Positions 54,561-63,999 of a DNA stretch of 64,000 nt are shown here, in pieces. The DNA is taken from the NCBI RefSeq assembly GCF_005049045.1, contig NZ_SUPK01000006.1, forward strand, positions 248,001 to 312,000, read 5' to 3'. Origin of the DNA: Cohnella pontilimi (GTDB lineage: Bacteria; Bacillota; Bacilli; Paenibacillales; Paenibacillaceae). Numbering within the stretch: position 1 is the stretch's first letter; each line of letters starts with the position of its first letter. A program made the translations under genes and the position numbers. A model generated the notes under the pieces. The model ran no database searches. It saw only the letters and a program-made list of their open reading frames with translations, and had not been told where the DNA came from.

Positions 54561-55849
54561 TGAATCATGTCCTCCTCCCTGAAGGATCTGGTTCTCGTAT
54601 AGACAAGAATGGACATCGTGGCGACAAACAGGAACAGCAGTACCGCGACGGCAGCCGCGATGTTGTATTGGTTGAAATCAAGCGTGAGCTTATACAGCCA
54701 GGTGACGAGCAGATCGGTTTCTCCCGCGTTGTTGTAACGCATCGTGGCCGGACCGCCGCCGGTGAGCAGGAATACGACGTTAAAGCTGTTCACGTTACCC
54801 ACGAACTGCGTGATCAAGATCGGCGCCGTGGCGAACAGAATATAAGGCATTGTGATATTGCGAAATTTCATCCATACGGAAGCGCCGTCCACTTCAGCCG
54901 CCTCGTACAAATCCTTGGGAATGGTGGTAAGAATCCCCATGACGAGAACCATCGAGACCGGGATTCCGATCCACATGTTCACGACAATAACCGATACTTT
55001 GGCCCAGAACGGATCGTTCAGCCAAGGCAGTCCCTGCAAGCCGAAAGCCTGGAAGTATTGGTTAATCGGACCGAATTTTTCATTCAGCATGTTCCTCATG
55101 ATCAGCAAGGAAACGAACTGCGGAATGGCATAAGGAATAATGAACAGGAATCTCCAGAAGCCCTTGAACCGGATGCCTTGCTGGTTGATCAGGAGCGCGA
55201 CCAGTATGCCTCCGAAGTAACATGTGAAAGTCGCTGTGACCGCCCAAAAGACCGTCCAGCCCAGAACGCCGAAAAAGGTATCTTGCCAGACATTGAGATT
55301 GAATAGCTTGTGATAGGTCGAAAATCCGACCCAATCGATCAAGCCTTTGGGCGGAATATGATTGGGCGACGCGTAGTTGGTAAAGGAGATTAGAGAGGTG
55401 AACACGATCGGAAGGATCGTAAAGGCCAAAACGCCGATAATGGGCAGCGTCAACAGCAGCCAAGGGAAGAACGAGCTGTTCAGTTTCTGCAGATCTTGGT
55501 CTTGTTCCCTCCTGCGGCCTATCGCAACGGCATCGCGGATGTTCTGAATGTAAAGGAAAATATAAAGCAGGAGCACGAGAACTGCCAATACCCCGTAAAT
55601 CATCATATAAAGGGAGTTGTCTCCCTCAACCATCCTGTTAATTTTTCCGACCTTTTCGAAATGCCGCCCTTGGGTTCCGAGCGTCGTCAGATCCTTGATC
55701 AGGGGGGCCAGTTTAAAAATCGTAAGGTAAAGCCCCGCCGCATGAATGAGGATGAACAGCCAACCTTTGGCGTATTGCCGGTTGTACCACTGCCCCAACC
55801 CCATGCACAATGCCGAAAGCCAACCAGCTGCAGCCGCATGTTGCTTCAA
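54557..55849 (-). CDS. Maltodextrin ABC transporter permease (MalF-like)
   Basis: 430 residues with about eight membrane segments. Two N-terminal helices and a loop (LGTQGRHFEKVGKIN) precede the transporter core, as in MalF-type subunits. The EAA loop is DLYEAAEVDGASVWMKFRNITMPY. Starts with TTG after AAGGAAGGAG. A hairpin at 55879-55902 separates it from the binding protein gene. No ATPase gene is in the cluster; Gram-positive importers of this kind often share an MsmX-type ATPase encoded elsewhere. Confidence 0.9.
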   Translation of the reverse strand: MKQHAAAAGWLSALCMGLGQWYNRQYAKGWLFILIHAAGLYLTIFKLAPLIKDLTTLGTQGRHFEKVGKINRMVEGDNSLYMMIYGVLAVLVLLLYIFLYIQNIRDAVAIGRRREQDQDLQKLNSSFFPWLLLTLPIIGVLAFTILPIVFTSLISFTNYASPNHIPPKGLIDWVGFSTYHKLFNLNVWQDTFFGVLGWTVFWAVTATFTCYFGGILVALLINQQGIRFKGFWRFLFIIPYAIPQFVSLLIMRNMLNEKFGPINQYFQAFGLQGLPWLNDPFWAKVSVIVVNMWIGIPVSMVLVMGILTTIPKDLYEAAEVDGASVWMKFRNITMPYILFATAPILITQFVGNVNSFNVVFLLTGGGPATMRYNNAGETDLLVTWLYKLTLDFNQYNIAAAVAVLLFLFVATMSILVYTRTRSFREEDMIQ

Positions 55850-55878
55850 GCTGACCCGTCTCCTTCCTTTAAGCCATA

Positions 55879-55902
55879 CACCCGCCGTTGGACCGGCGGG
55901 TG
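55879..55902 (-). other. Intercistronic hairpin between binding protein and MalF genes
   Basis: CACCCGCCG / CGGCGGGTG perfect stem with a 6-nt loop and no T run on the minus strand. It probably stabilises the upstream mRNA so the binding protein is made in excess, as known for such operons. Confidence 0.55.
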
Positions 55903-55945
55903 AATGGGATATGCTGCTGTATGAAGAACGATTATTGCGAAATGA

Positions 55946-57265
55946 TTATTTCGAGGACGCGTTGGCGTCTTTGATTTTTTGCGCCCAAGTGTCCATCGTT
56001 TTTTGAGCGTCCGGCTTATCGTTCCACAGGGAAGCGAGAATCGCTTCTTGCGTGGACCAGTAACCGTTCATTTCCGCGATCTTCGGCATCGGCGTCGAGT
56101 TATCGAACTGCTTCAGGAATACGCTGGCGAACGGATCGGAGCTGACGGCGGAGCTTGCGGCAACATTTTTGTTGGAAGGCAGGCTGCCGAACATTTCAAA
56201 GTTTTTCTGCTGGTAGGATTCCGACGAAACCAATTGCGCGAACATCTTGGAAGCGATCGGATATTTCGTGTTGGCGTTGACCAGGAAGCCTTTGACGCCG
56301 GAGAACGGCATCATCGGTTTGCCGTTCGGCAGGGTCGGATACTGGGCCAGACCAAGGTTTTTCACGCCTTTTTTGAACTCTTGCGTCTGCCACGGACCGC
56401 TGACGTTCATCGCCAGTTTGCCGGAAGTAAAGAGGCTGGTTTTGATATCGGCTTTGATGTCGCCCGCCTTAATCGGGAGCACTTGCTCTCTCAAGGTTTC
56501 GAAAAATTTCGCCGCTTCAACGCCGCCCGGGGAGTTCACGCCGATATCGGAACCGTCCGTGCCGTCTTTGCCGAATACGTAAGCGCCGTATCCGCCGAAG
56601 AAGCCCCAGCTCCAATATCCGTTGCCTGCTTCCCACATATAAGCGTATTTATTCGCTTTGGGATCGTTGAACGTCTTGGCGAAGTTGATCACTTCGTCCC
56701 AAGTTTTCGGAGTTTCGCCGTTCGGAACAAGATCCTTGTTGTAGAACACGGCCGTCGTTTCGACGGACATCGGGTAGCCGTACAACGTACCGTCAATCGT
56801 CCAAGCGTCGACGGACTTGTCGGAGTTGTTCGACTTCGACTCTTCTTCGTGCAGGTCGTTCGGGAGAACAACGCCGGCTTGCACGGCGGAGCCCAGACGG
56901 TCGTGAACCGCGAGGAATACGTCGGCGCCTACGCCTGCAGGACCGTCGGTGATCATTTTTTCGATCGATTTGTCCGGACCTACGTCCTGGTATTCAACGT
57001 CGATGCCGTATTTTTCTTTGAATTCTTTAGCCGCCGCGTCGATCAGTGCTTTCTCGCTTGCGGAATACCAGACGACCAGCTTCGCGCCGTCTTCCGGCTT
57101 GACTTCCTCTTCCGCTGCTGCGGAGGAAGCCGGTGCGCTTTCGAAAGGTGCTGCGGCGCTGGCGCTTGGGGAAGATGCGCCGTCGTTGTTTTTGCTGCCG
57201 CAAGCCGCAAGTACGAATACCAGCGCAAACGCCAGGGACAGGGACAGCCATTTGGATTTGAACAT
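55946..57265 (-). CDS. Maltodextrin-binding lipoprotein (MalE-like)
   Basis: 439 residues. Signal peptide with lipobox VLAACGS (Cys22), a Ser/Ala/Glu-rich linker (25-60), then a type I carbohydrate-binding fold: KLVVWYSASEKALIDAAAKEFKEKYGI, VGADVFLAVHDRLGSAVQAGVVLP, DGTLYGYPMSVETTAVFYNKDLV and NVSGPWQTQEFKKGVKN. These match maltose/maltodextrin-binding proteins. GAGAGGGG precedes the ATG. First gene of the import operon, divergent from the LacI regulator. Confidence 0.92.
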   Translation of the reverse strand: MFKSKWLSLSLAFALVFVLAACGSKNNDGASSPSASAAAPFESAPASSAAAEEEVKPEDGAKLVVWYSASEKALIDAAAKEFKEKYGIDVEYQDVGPDKSIEKMITDGPAGVGADVFLAVHDRLGSAVQAGVVLPNDLHEEESKSNNSDKSVDAWTIDGTLYGYPMSVETTAVFYNKDLVPNGETPKTWDEVINFAKTFNDPKANKYAYMWEAGNGYWSWGFFGGYGAYVFGKDGTDGSDIGVNSPGGVEAAKFFETLREQVLPIKAGDIKADIKTSLFTSGKLAMNVSGPWQTQEFKKGVKNLGLAQYPTLPNGKPMMPFSGVKGFLVNANTKYPIASKMFAQLVSSESYQQKNFEMFGSLPSNKNVAASSAVSSDPFASVFLKQFDNSTPMPKIAEMNGYWSTQEAILASLWNDKPDAQKTMDTWAQKIKDANASSK

Positions 57266-57367
57266 GAGTCTGAGAACCCCTCTCTGATAATTAAAATATC
57301 GAATCGATTTCCAAAACCGCCCTTGCCTTTACCGTTCTCGTGTCCTGAACACCATCCTGCCGAACCG

Positions 57368-57387
57368 TTGTGCAAACGTTTGTACAA
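57368..57387. promoter_or_regulatory. LacI-type operator candidate 1
   Basis: TTGTGCAAACGTTTGTACAA, a near-perfect palindrome around CAAACGTTTG, located about 100 nt upstream of the binding protein gene. Confidence 0.6.
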
Positions 57388-57449
57388 AAACGTGCAAAAT
57401 CGGCCGTTTTGATGGGCTATTGCCGGAACTGAGCACAGTTAAAGGTTAT

Positions 57450-57463
57450 GTAAGCGCTTTTGG
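57450..57463. promoter_or_regulatory. Catabolite-response (cre)-like site
   Basis: TGTAAGCGCTTTTG matches the CcpA cre pattern (TGWAARCGYTWNCW) except at the 3' end. Suggests glucose repression of the import operon or regulator. Confidence 0.45.
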
Positions 57464-57498
57464 GCACAACCTCATCATACGGTTTTTTGCGGATAAGT

Positions 57499-57513
57499 AA
57501 AACGTTTGCACAA
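57499..57513. promoter_or_regulatory. LacI-type operator candidate 2
   Basis: AAAACGTTTGCACAA, whose complement TTGTGCAAACGTTTT repeats 14 of 15 bases of the first operator in opposite orientation, 130 nt away. Two sites would permit looping by one regulator. The rest of this 457-base region shows no gene. Confidence 0.55.
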
Positions 57514-57722
57514 CCAGAAAATTCAAAATAACCGCCCATTATTTCTTGATTTCTCGTGTTTTCTGTCTCAATCTAAATAATGCTGAACTTGTTACGTTGT
57601 GCTACTTGTGGCACAATCATACCGACTTCGTTTGGCTATGCATTCTCGTGGGAGATTCAAATTCCTCACCCGGCCTGAAACGATCAACTGCTTATGGCAG
57701 CCAAAAAAGGAAGCGTACAGTC

Positions 57723-58748
57723 ATGTCGGTTACCATTAAAGATGTCGCAAAAAAAGCCGGGGTTTCCCCGTCCACCGTGTCCCGTGTCATTGCCGAGCAT
57801 CCCCGGATCAGCGCCAAGACCTCCCGCAAAGTGCGCGAAGTTATGGATGAGCTCGGCTATCATCCGAATATGATGGCGAAGAGCCTGGTCTCCAAAACAA
57901 CGAAAACGATCGGCGTCATTTTGCCTCGCCCTGCCGAAGAGCTCCTGCTCAACTTCTTCTTCTATGAATTCATGCGAGGAGTCATGGCTCAGCTTACCCG
58001 CGCCGGATATGACTTGTTAATGGCGGGCGGCAACAATGAACGCGAAGAACTGGAAACGGTTACGCGGCTTGTGCGCGGAGGCCGGATCGACGGGCTGCTT
58101 CTTCTCTATTCCCGCATTGCGGATCCCATTATCGCCTTTTTGCACAAGGAAAAAGTGCCGTTCGTGTTGATCGGACGCAGTTTGGATTACGAAAATGTGC
58201 TTTCGGTTGACAACGATAATGTGCAAGCGGCGTATGACGCCACCAAGCATTTGATTGCGCAAGGCCAGCGGCGGATCGGATTCGTAAGCGGTCCCACGCA
58301 CCTGGCCATGACGCAGGATCGGCTGGCGGGGTACACCAAGGCGCTCGCGGAAGCCGGCCTGCCCTTCAAACAAGGATGGGTCGTGGAAGGAGAGTTCCTG
58401 CTGGAGAGCGGGTACCGGGCTATGGCTTCGATTATGTCTCAGCCGGAGCCCCCGACGGCGCTTGTCGTGATCGACGATTTCGTGGCGTTCGGCGTACTGA
58501 AAGGACTGGCGGAGTTGGGCTTCCGGGTTCCGCAGGATGTGGCCATCGTAAGCTTCAACAACATCGCGTTGGCCGAACTGACGATGCCGCCCATCACCAG
58601 CGTCGATATCGGAACCTATCAGCTGGGCTACACGGCTTCTCAAATGCTTCTCAGCACCATTCTGCAGGAACAAATCCAGCCGAGGCAGCTGATTCCCCAC
58701 CGCCTCGTCATACGGGAATCTTCGCTTCGGACGTTTTTTCCGGTGTGA
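57723..58748 (+). CDS. LacI family regulator (MalR-like)
   Basis: About 341 residues from the ATG at 57723; the frame is open further 5' but without family similarity. The N-terminal helix-turn-helix and hinge are VTIKDVAKKAGVSPSTVSRVIAEHPRIS, then GYHPNMMAKSLVSKTTKTIGVILPR, followed by a periplasmic-binding-protein-like sensor domain. LacI members of this type control maltodextrin genes; its position opposite the importer and the paired operator-like sites agree. Possible autoregulation. Confidence 0.9.
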   Translation: MSVTIKDVAKKAGVSPSTVSRVIAEHPRISAKTSRKVREVMDELGYHPNMMAKSLVSKTTKTIGVILPRPAEELLLNFFFYEFMRGVMAQLTRAGYDLLMAGGNNEREELETVTRLVRGGRIDGLLLLYSRIADPIIAFLHKEKVPFVLIGRSLDYENVLSVDNDNVQAAYDATKHLIAQGQRRIGFVSGPTHLAMTQDRLAGYTKALAEAGLPFKQGWVVEGEFLLESGYRAMASIMSQPEPPTALVVIDDFVAFGVLKGLAELGFRVPQDVAIVSFNNIALAELTMPPITSVDIGTYQLGYTASQMLLSTILQEQIQPRQLIPHRLVIRESSLRTFFPV

Positions 58749-58754
58749 GCATCC

Positions 58755-58778
58755 AAGGCGCCTGACGGCGCTTTTTTT
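58755..58778 (+). terminator. Terminator after the LacI gene
   Basis: AAGGCGCC-TGAC-GGCGCTTT hairpin with a T7 run. Confidence 0.85.
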
Positions 58779-58880
58779 ATGCCTTCAAATCCGCTTTCCG
58801 GCCCGTCCGCCAAACTTTCATTTCGCGCTTGGTCAAGATACCTTTTATCAACCATTCAATTGCTTTATACTAGGGGAAAT

Positions 58881-58942
58881 GTGCCCGCATCGCGCGGGCG
58901 GACGAGATCACGGGAGCAGTCCCGACGAAAGGCGGAAGGTCC
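58881..58942 (+). promoter_or_regulatory. Structured leader of mtnK
   Basis: Two hairpins, GCCCGC/GCGGGC (58883-58899) and CGGGA/TCCCG (58911-58924), precede the ribosome site AAAGGCGGAAGG. A promoter-like TATACT lies about 15 nt before the first hairpin. The conserved S-box (SAM-I) core is not present. Confidence 0.35.
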
Positions 58943-60160
58943 ATGAGTTCCTATCATCCTCTAACGGAAGCGGAAGCGGTGGAAATCGCAAAATCCATTC
59001 CGAACGTACTTCAGCCAGACCAAGAAATCGTGTGCCGGGAAATCGGCGACGGCAACTTGAATTTGGTATTTCACGTCAGGCAGCCTTCAACGGGTGCGAG
59101 TCTGATTCTGAAACAGGCGCTGCCTTACGCGAAAGTCGTGGGCGAATCCTGGCCGCTGACGCTCGACCGGTCGCGGATTGAGAGCGAAGCTCTGCAAATT
59201 CAGGCCAAGCTGGCTCCGGGGCTTGTCCCGGCCGTCTACCGCTATGACGCGGATTTGGCGCTGACGGTGATGGAGGATTTGAGCGATCACGTCATCATGC
59301 GCCGGGGTCTCATCGAAGGCGGAATTTACCCGAAATTCGCCGAGCATATTTCGGAGTTTATGGCGAGAACGCTGTTCTTCACCTCGGATCTCGGCATGAA
59401 CCAACAAGAGAAGAAGCTGCTGTCGAAATCGTTTGTGAATCCGGAACTGTGCAAAATAACCGAGGATTTGATTTTCGATGATCCGTACACGAATTCCCCG
59501 AACAACAGCTTCGACGAACATCTGCGTGAAGAAGCGCAGGCTTTGTGGAGCGATACCGCTCTGCACCTGGAAGTGGCGCTGCTTCGCGACAAGTTCCTGA
59601 CAAGCGCCCAGGCGCTGCTACATGGGGACTTGCATACCGGCAGCATCTTTATTACGCCGGAATCCACCAAAGTCATCGATCCCGAATTTGCTTATTTCGG
59701 TCCGATGGGCTTCGATATCGGAGCCGTAATCGGCAATTTGCTGCTCAATTATGCCAGTCAGGAGCATTGGTCTTCCGATGAAGCCTCCCGCCGGGAACGC
59801 CGCGCTTACCTGCTCGGGACGGTACGGGATGTGTGGAACTTATTTGAGAGCAAATTCCGGAAAATATGGGATGAGAACGTCATCGACCGGATGGCGCGCA
59901 CGGAAGGTTATCAGGATCATTATGTACGCCGGCTGCTTCAGGATACGGTCGGCTTCGCCGGCTGCAAAATGGTCCGCCGCATCGTGGGACTATCCCATGT
60001 AGCCGACATTGACACCATCCCGAACCCGGCGGTACGTGCCAAGGCGCAGCGTATTGCGCTGTCCATTGGCACTTCCATGATTAAGCAGAACCGGGACACC
60101 CGGTCGATCGATGAGATTATTGATATGGCCGATACCGCCGTACACGAGTCGCGGAGCTAA
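58943..60160 (+). CDS. mtnK: Methylthioribose kinase
   Basis: 405 residues. Phosphorylates 5-methylthioribose to methylthioribose 1-phosphate in methionine salvage. Protein-kinase-like fold: [14 protein letters not shown] as glycine-rich loop, Lys in [24 protein letters not shown] hinge, and the catalytic and metal motifs [13 protein letters not shown] and [30 protein letters not shown] precedes the ATG. Forms an operon with mtnA 22 nt downstream. Confidence 0.95.
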   Translation: MSSYHPLTEAEAVEIAKSIPNVLQPDQEIVCREIGDGNLNLVFHVRQPSTGASLILKQALPYAKVVGESWPLTLDRSRIESEALQIQAKLAPGLVPAVYRYDADLALTVMEDLSDHVIMRRGLIEGGIYPKFAEHISEFMARTLFFTSDLGMNQQEKKLLSKSFVNPELCKITEDLIFDDPYTNSPNNSFDEHLREEAQALWSDTALHLEVALLRDKFLTSAQALLHGDLHTGSIFITPESTKVIDPEFAYFGPMGFDIGAVIGNLLLNYASQEHWSSDEASRRERRAYLLGTVRDVWNLFESKFRKIWDENVIDRMARTEGYQDHYVRRLLQDTVGFAGCKMVRRIVGLSHVADIDTIPNPAVRAKAQRIALSIGTSMIKQNRDTRSIDEIIDMADTAVHESRS

Positions 60161-60182
60161 GCGGAAAGAAGGTGCTCACGGC

Positions 60183-61256
60183 ATGAGCAACAAGGATAAC
60201 ACGCAGCATGAAGTGCTTATATCGGTCCGTTGGAACGACGGAGCGCTCGATCTGCTCGATCAAAGGCTGCTGCCGGAAGAAACGGTGTATTTGCGGCTGA
60301 CCACTCCGCAGGAAGTATGGGAAGCGATTCGGGAGCTGAAAGTGCGCGGCGCGCCCGCTATTGGTATCGCCGCGGCGTACGGAGTCGTGCTCGGCGTTCA
60401 GCGGAACGGACAAGCCTCTGGCCGCGAGCTGGCGGAGGAGGTTCGCCGCCAAGCGGAATATTTGGCGACGTCGCGGCCGACGGCGGTCAATCTGTTCTGG
60501 GCGCTCGACCGCATGAAAGCACGTTCCGAAGCGCTGGCCAAGGCCGGCCTTCCGGCTGAAGAAGCGGCAGATGCGCTGCTCCAGGAAGCACGGCAAATTC
60601 AGGCGGAAGACGAACAGACGAACCGGCTGATCGGCGAGCATGCGCTCACGCTATTTCAAGACGGTATGGGCGTGCTGACGCATTGCAACGCGGGCGGACT
60701 GGCGACGGCCAAGTACGGCACCGCACTGGCCCCCTTCTATTTGGCTTTGGAGCAAGGCATCCGCCTCAAAGTGTTCGCCGACGAAACGAGGCCGGTTCTG
60801 CAGGGAGCCCGGCTTACGGCTTTCGAGCTTCAGCGCGCCGGAGTCGATGTGACCTTGATTACGGACAGCATGGCCGGCCATGTGATGTCCAAAGGTTGGG
60901 TGCAAGCCGTCATCGTGGGCACCGACCGGGTAGCGGCCAACGGCGATGTCGCCAACAAGATCGGCACGTACAGCGTAGCCGTACTGGCCAAAGCGCACAA
61001 CATCCCATTTTACGTAGCTTGTCCGCTGTCCACCATCGACCTGTCGACGCCCACCGGCGCCGACATTCCGATCGAGGAACGTTCGCCCGAGGAAATCACG
61101 GCCGGGTTCGGCCGCCAAACCGCTCCTCACGGAGTGGCGGTGTACAACCCGGCTTTCGACGTGACCCCTCACGAACTGGTGACGGCGATCATTACGGAGA
61201 AAGGGATCGTGAAGCCTTCCTACTCGGAGAACCTTCCCAAGCTGTTCAACCGTTGA
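60183..61256 (+). CDS. mtnA: Methylthioribose-1-phosphate isomerase
   Basis: About 357 residues from the ATG at 60183 (GAAGGTG upstream). Converts methylthioribose 1-phosphate to methylthioribulose 1-phosphate. Family motifs are [39 protein letters not shown] with the catalytic Cys, [17 protein letters not shown] and [19 protein letters not shown] with the catalytic Asp. It belongs to the eIF2B-alpha-like fold. It follows mtnK, as in Bacillales; later salvage genes (mtnW, mtnX, mtnB) are not in the window. Only 6 nt separate it from the convergent YunC gene. Confidence 0.95.
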   Translation: MSNKDNTQHEVLISVRWNDGALDLLDQRLLPEETVYLRLTTPQEVWEAIRELKVRGAPAIGIAAAYGVVLGVQRNGQASGRELAEEVRRQAEYLATSRPTAVNLFWALDRMKARSEALAKAGLPAEEAADALLQEARQIQAEDEQTNRLIGEHALTLFQDGMGVLTHCNAGGLATAKYGTALAPFYLALEQGIRLKVFADETRPVLQGARLTAFELQRAGVDVTLITDSMAGHVMSKGWVQAVIVGTDRVAANGDVANKIGTYSVAVLAKAHNIPFYVACPLSTIDLSTPTGADIPIEERSPEEITAGFGRQTAPHGVAVYNPAFDVTPHELVTAIITEKGIVKPSYSENLPKLFNR

Positions 61257-61262
61257 TGCAGA

Positions 61263-61583
61263 TTACTTCCCCGAAGCGGCTGCGGCCATTATGCCCACCG
61301 CTTCGCTTCCTTTGGTGCCCACCTGGATTCCCAGCTCGGCAGCGGCTTCGGTTACGGACTCCAACGGGGCATCCATCAGTTCATCCAGCGTGCGCACACC
61401 AACGGCGCGTCCGGCGATAATCCGCCGGGCCTTTAACCGCTCGTTCAGCAGCTGAACGTCGAGCGCGCCGCACATAATATATCCGTCCCCTGCAGTTACG
61501 GCGAGCAGGGTCGTTTTCGGCAGCAACACCTCGACACCCACGGCAGTCCACTCTCCGATTCGGATCGGAACGATTCGGACCAA
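61263..61583 (-). CDS. DUF1805 family protein (YunC-like)
   Basis: About 106 residues from a TTG at 61583, chosen for its AAAGGAGGT site 7-8 nt upstream; the ATG at 61625 has none. It has VGVEVLLPKTTLLAVTAGDGYIMCGALDVQLLNERLKARRIIAG, the core of DUF1805, and a basic/Gly C-terminal VGTKGSEAVGIMAA. The B. subtilis homologue YunC is small, cytoplasmic and of unknown function. Divergent from the 61753 gene. Confidence 0.83.
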   Translation of the reverse strand: MVRIVPIRIGEWTAVGVEVLLPKTTLLAVTAGDGYIMCGALDVQLLNERLKARRIIAGRAVGVRTLDELMDAPLESVTEAAAELGIQVGTKGSEAVGIMAAAASGK

Positions 61584-61752
61584 TACTGCAACCTCCTTTG
61601 TGCGCTCAGCCAGCGTGTTGTACATGGTATGCGCCGCCGGAGAAGTTCTACCGGGCCAATTCCCATGGGTGACTATATTAGGCTTTTGAACCGTGGTATA
61701 GTAGATTGTAAAACATCATGATTTTGCCTTACGTGCAAGATGGAGGCTTCCG

Positions 61753-62232
61753 ATGACACCTAAAAAACCGAACAAGAACGACCAGGGGGACTCCTTTTTA
61801 TTTCGAGTGGAGATTTTGGTGAACAGCCAGACGAGCGGGAGTGCCTTGGAGCAATTGGTACGGATTTTGAAAAACGGCGGGTTCGAAGATTATCGAATCG
61901 GGTCCGGTATCGGCCAAGGCCGCACCATAGAGGAAGCCATCGAGCGGGAAAAGAAGAAGCGGGCCGCTGCCGCGACTGCCGCTTCTGAGCCCGTTTCCAA
62001 GAAAGCCGCTGCATCATCCGACACTTCTACCCTGGAAGGCAAGCTTCGTACCTATATCGATTCGAAAAAGCTGGTCCGGCTGAACGCGAACAAAGGCCGA
62101 GGCGTCAAGGTGAGCATTCCCTGCCGCATTCTGAGCTTCGATGCCGGCAAACAACTCATCACGGCTTACCACGTCGATGAAAAGCAAGTGTACAGCTTCA
62201 AGGCCAATGAAATTGAAGATGTGATTGAATAA
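61753..62232 (+). CDS. Hypothetical protein, two short domains with an Ala/Lys linker
   Basis: 159 residues after a GGAGG site about 9 nt upstream. Residues 12-75 form one small alpha/beta unit (SFLFRVEILVNSQTSGSALEQLVRILKNGGFEDYRIGSG). A low-complexity Lys/Ala/Ser linker (65-95) follows, then a beta-rich unit (GRGVKVSIPCRILSFDAGKQLITAYHVDEKQVYSF) ending in acidic EIEDVIE. I do not recognise the family. The two-part layout with a charged linker might suit a nucleic-acid or protein adaptor, but this is a guess. A terminator follows. Confidence 0.75.
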   Translation: MTPKKPNKNDQGDSFLFRVEILVNSQTSGSALEQLVRILKNGGFEDYRIGSGIGQGRTIEEAIEREKKKRAAAATAASEPVSKKAAASSDTSTLEGKLRTYIDSKKLVRLNANKGRGVKVSIPCRILSFDAGKQLITAYHVDEKQVYSFKANEIEDVIE

Positions 62233-62237
62233 ACGAC

Positions 62238-62265
62238 AAACGCTGAGGGATCAGCGTTTGTTTTA
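62238..62265. terminator. Bidirectional terminator
   Basis: AAACGCTGA-GGGA-TCAGCGTTT hairpin, T-rich right flank (GTTTTA), between the hypothetical gene and the convergent DUF423 gene. Confidence 0.8.
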
Positions 62266-62288
62266 TGCTATTGCGGCCATTTCCGCCT

Positions 62289-62663
62289 CTATTTATCCGC
62301 ATTCCGTGCGGCCAGCGCCAGACAAATCCACCCCGCCAAAAAGGCCAGGCCGCCAAGCGGCGTAATCGCGCCTAACACGTCCATCCCGCTAAGTGCAAGC
62401 GCGTAGAGGCTGCCGGAGAATAATACGATGCCGATCAAAAGCAAACGGGCCGCCCACAACGCAAGTTTTCGCCCGGCCAGCTTGTCCGCAAGCGCCGCGA
62501 TCAGCAAGATGCCGAGCGCATGGATCATGTGGTACTGAACACCGGTATGATAGATGTCCATATAGTGAGCGGAAATCCGCTTTTCCAGCATATGCGCACC
62601 GAATGCTCCGATAGCAACCGAAAGAAAAGCTGCTAAAGCGCCTATTTTCACATAATTTCTCAT
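62289..62663 (-). CDS. DUF423 family membrane protein (YwdK-like)
   Basis: About 124 residues from the ATG at 62663, with AGAGGGAG upstream. Four hydrophobic segments; the hallmark [20 protein letters not shown] and [19 protein letters not shown] are those of DUF423 proteins, as is [12 protein letters not shown] and [13 protein letters not shown]. The function is unknown. Divergent from yhbH. It is a single-gene unit. Confidence 0.88.
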   Translation of the reverse strand: MRNYVKIGALAAFLSVAIGAFGAHMLEKRISAHYMDIYHTGVQYHMIHALGILLIAALADKLAGRKLALWAARLLLIGIVLFSGSLYALALSGMDVLGAITPLGGLAFLAGWICLALAARNADK

Positions 62664-62815
62664 CGTTTCTTTTCTCCCTCTTCGATTGTTTTCCACACGT
62701 TTATCAGCATATCGAAAATGGTGCCCCTCCGCAATTTCCCGCACATCCTTCGGTATCTCGCGAATATATTAAATACGACAAACCCTATTCCGAAACTAAC
62801 GGGAGGTGGCCGGTC

Positions 62816-63961
62816 ATGAGGGAGCCGTCGTTCATACTGTCCAAAGAAGATTGGTCCTTACACCGTAAAGGATATCAAGATCAGGCGCGCCATCAGCAAA
62901 AAGTCCGCGAGGCCATCAAGCAGAACCTGCCCGATTTGCTTTCGGAAGAAAGCATCATCCTCTCGGACGGACGTCAAATTATCAAAATCCCGATTCGCAG
63001 CCTAGAGGAATACCGGTTTATTTTCAACGCCAATAAAAAGAAACACGTGGGCCAAGGTAACGGGGACAGCCAGGTCGGCGACGTGCTCGGCACGGATCCG
63101 CCGTCCAAGGCGGGCAAAGGAGAAGGCGCCGGCGATCAGCCAGGTGACGATGTGGTGGAAGCGGAAATCTCCATCGCGGAGCTGGAGAGCATGCTGTTCG
63201 AGGAGCTGGAGCTGCCGTACCTGAAAAGAAAAGATAAAGATCAAATCGAGGTCCGGGACGTTCGCTTCAACGACGTTCGGCGCAAAGGCATATTGTCCAA
63301 CATCGACAAGAAGCGGACGATTCTCGAAAATCTCCGCCGCAACGCCCGCGAAGGCCATCCCGAAATCGCAGGCATCAGCCCTGACGATCTGCGGTTCAAG
63401 ACGTGGGAAGAGATCATTAAGCCGCAGAATAACGCCGTGATTTTGGCGATGATGGATACGTCGGGGTCCATGGGATCGTTCGAAAAGTACTGCGCCCGCT
63501 CGTTCTTCTTCTGGATGACGCGGTTCCTGAGACGGCAGTACGAGAAAGTCGAAATTGTCTTTATCGCCCACCACACCGAGGCCAAGGAAGTGGAGGAAGA
63601 AGAGTTTTTCACCCGCGGGGAGAGCGGCGGAACCATATGCTCGTCCGCTTACTTGAAAGCACTCGAAATCATCGACAGTCGCTACCCGCCGTCCATGTAC
63701 AATATCTACCCCTTCCACTTCTCCGACGGCGACAATCTGACCAGCGACAATGAGCGGTGCGTCAAGCTGATTAAAGAGCTGCTCAATCGCGCGAACATTT
63801 TTGGCTACGGGGAAGTGAACCAGTACAACCGCAGCAGCACGCTGATGTCGGCCTACAAGCACATCGAGCATCCGCAGTTTTTGTACTATGTGATCAAGGA
63901 GAAAGCGGAGATTTACAATGCGATGAAGACGTTCTTCCGCAAGCGGGAGGCGGTTGGGTGA
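62816..63961 (+). CDS. yhbH: Sporulation protein YhbH (DUF444)
   Basis: 381 residues. A DUF444 protein, known in B. subtilis as YhbH, controlled by sigma-E and linked in other bacteria to the PrkA kinase. Features: ISISDGRQ-like [14 protein letters not shown], a Gly/Asp-rich linker (about 75-105), [14 protein letters not shown], and a von Willebrand-like MIDAS in [35 protein letters not shown] and FHFSDGDN follow. GGGAGGTGG precedes the ATG. A terminator follows at the window edge; prkA is not seen. Confidence 0.92.
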   Translation: MREPSFILSKEDWSLHRKGYQDQARHQQKVREAIKQNLPDLLSEESIILSDGRQIIKIPIRSLEEYRFIFNANKKKHVGQGNGDSQVGDVLGTDPPSKAGKGEGAGDQPGDDVVEAEISIAELESMLFEELELPYLKRKDKDQIEVRDVRFNDVRRKGILSNIDKKRTILENLRRNAREGHPEIAGISPDDLRFKTWEEIIKPQNNAVILAMMDTSGSMGSFEKYCARSFFFWMTRFLRRQYEKVEIVFIAHHTEAKEVEEEEFFTRGESGGTICSSAYLKALEIIDSRYPPSMYNIYPFHFSDGDNLTSDNERCVKLIKELLNRANIFGYGEVNQYNRSSTLMSAYKHIEHPQFLYYVIKEKAEIYNAMKTFFRKREAVG

Positions 63962-63968
63962 AATGATG

Positions 63969-63999
63969 AAGCGATCGCTCCTGGGGGCGATCGCTTTTT
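63969..63999 (+). terminator. Terminator after yhbH
   Basis: AAGCGATCGC / GCGATCGCTT perfect stem followed by TTT. Confidence 0.88.

Noticed and set aside
58860-58942. SAM-I (S-box) riboswitch before mtnK
   Set aside because: The region is too short and the conserved S-box core sequences are absent.
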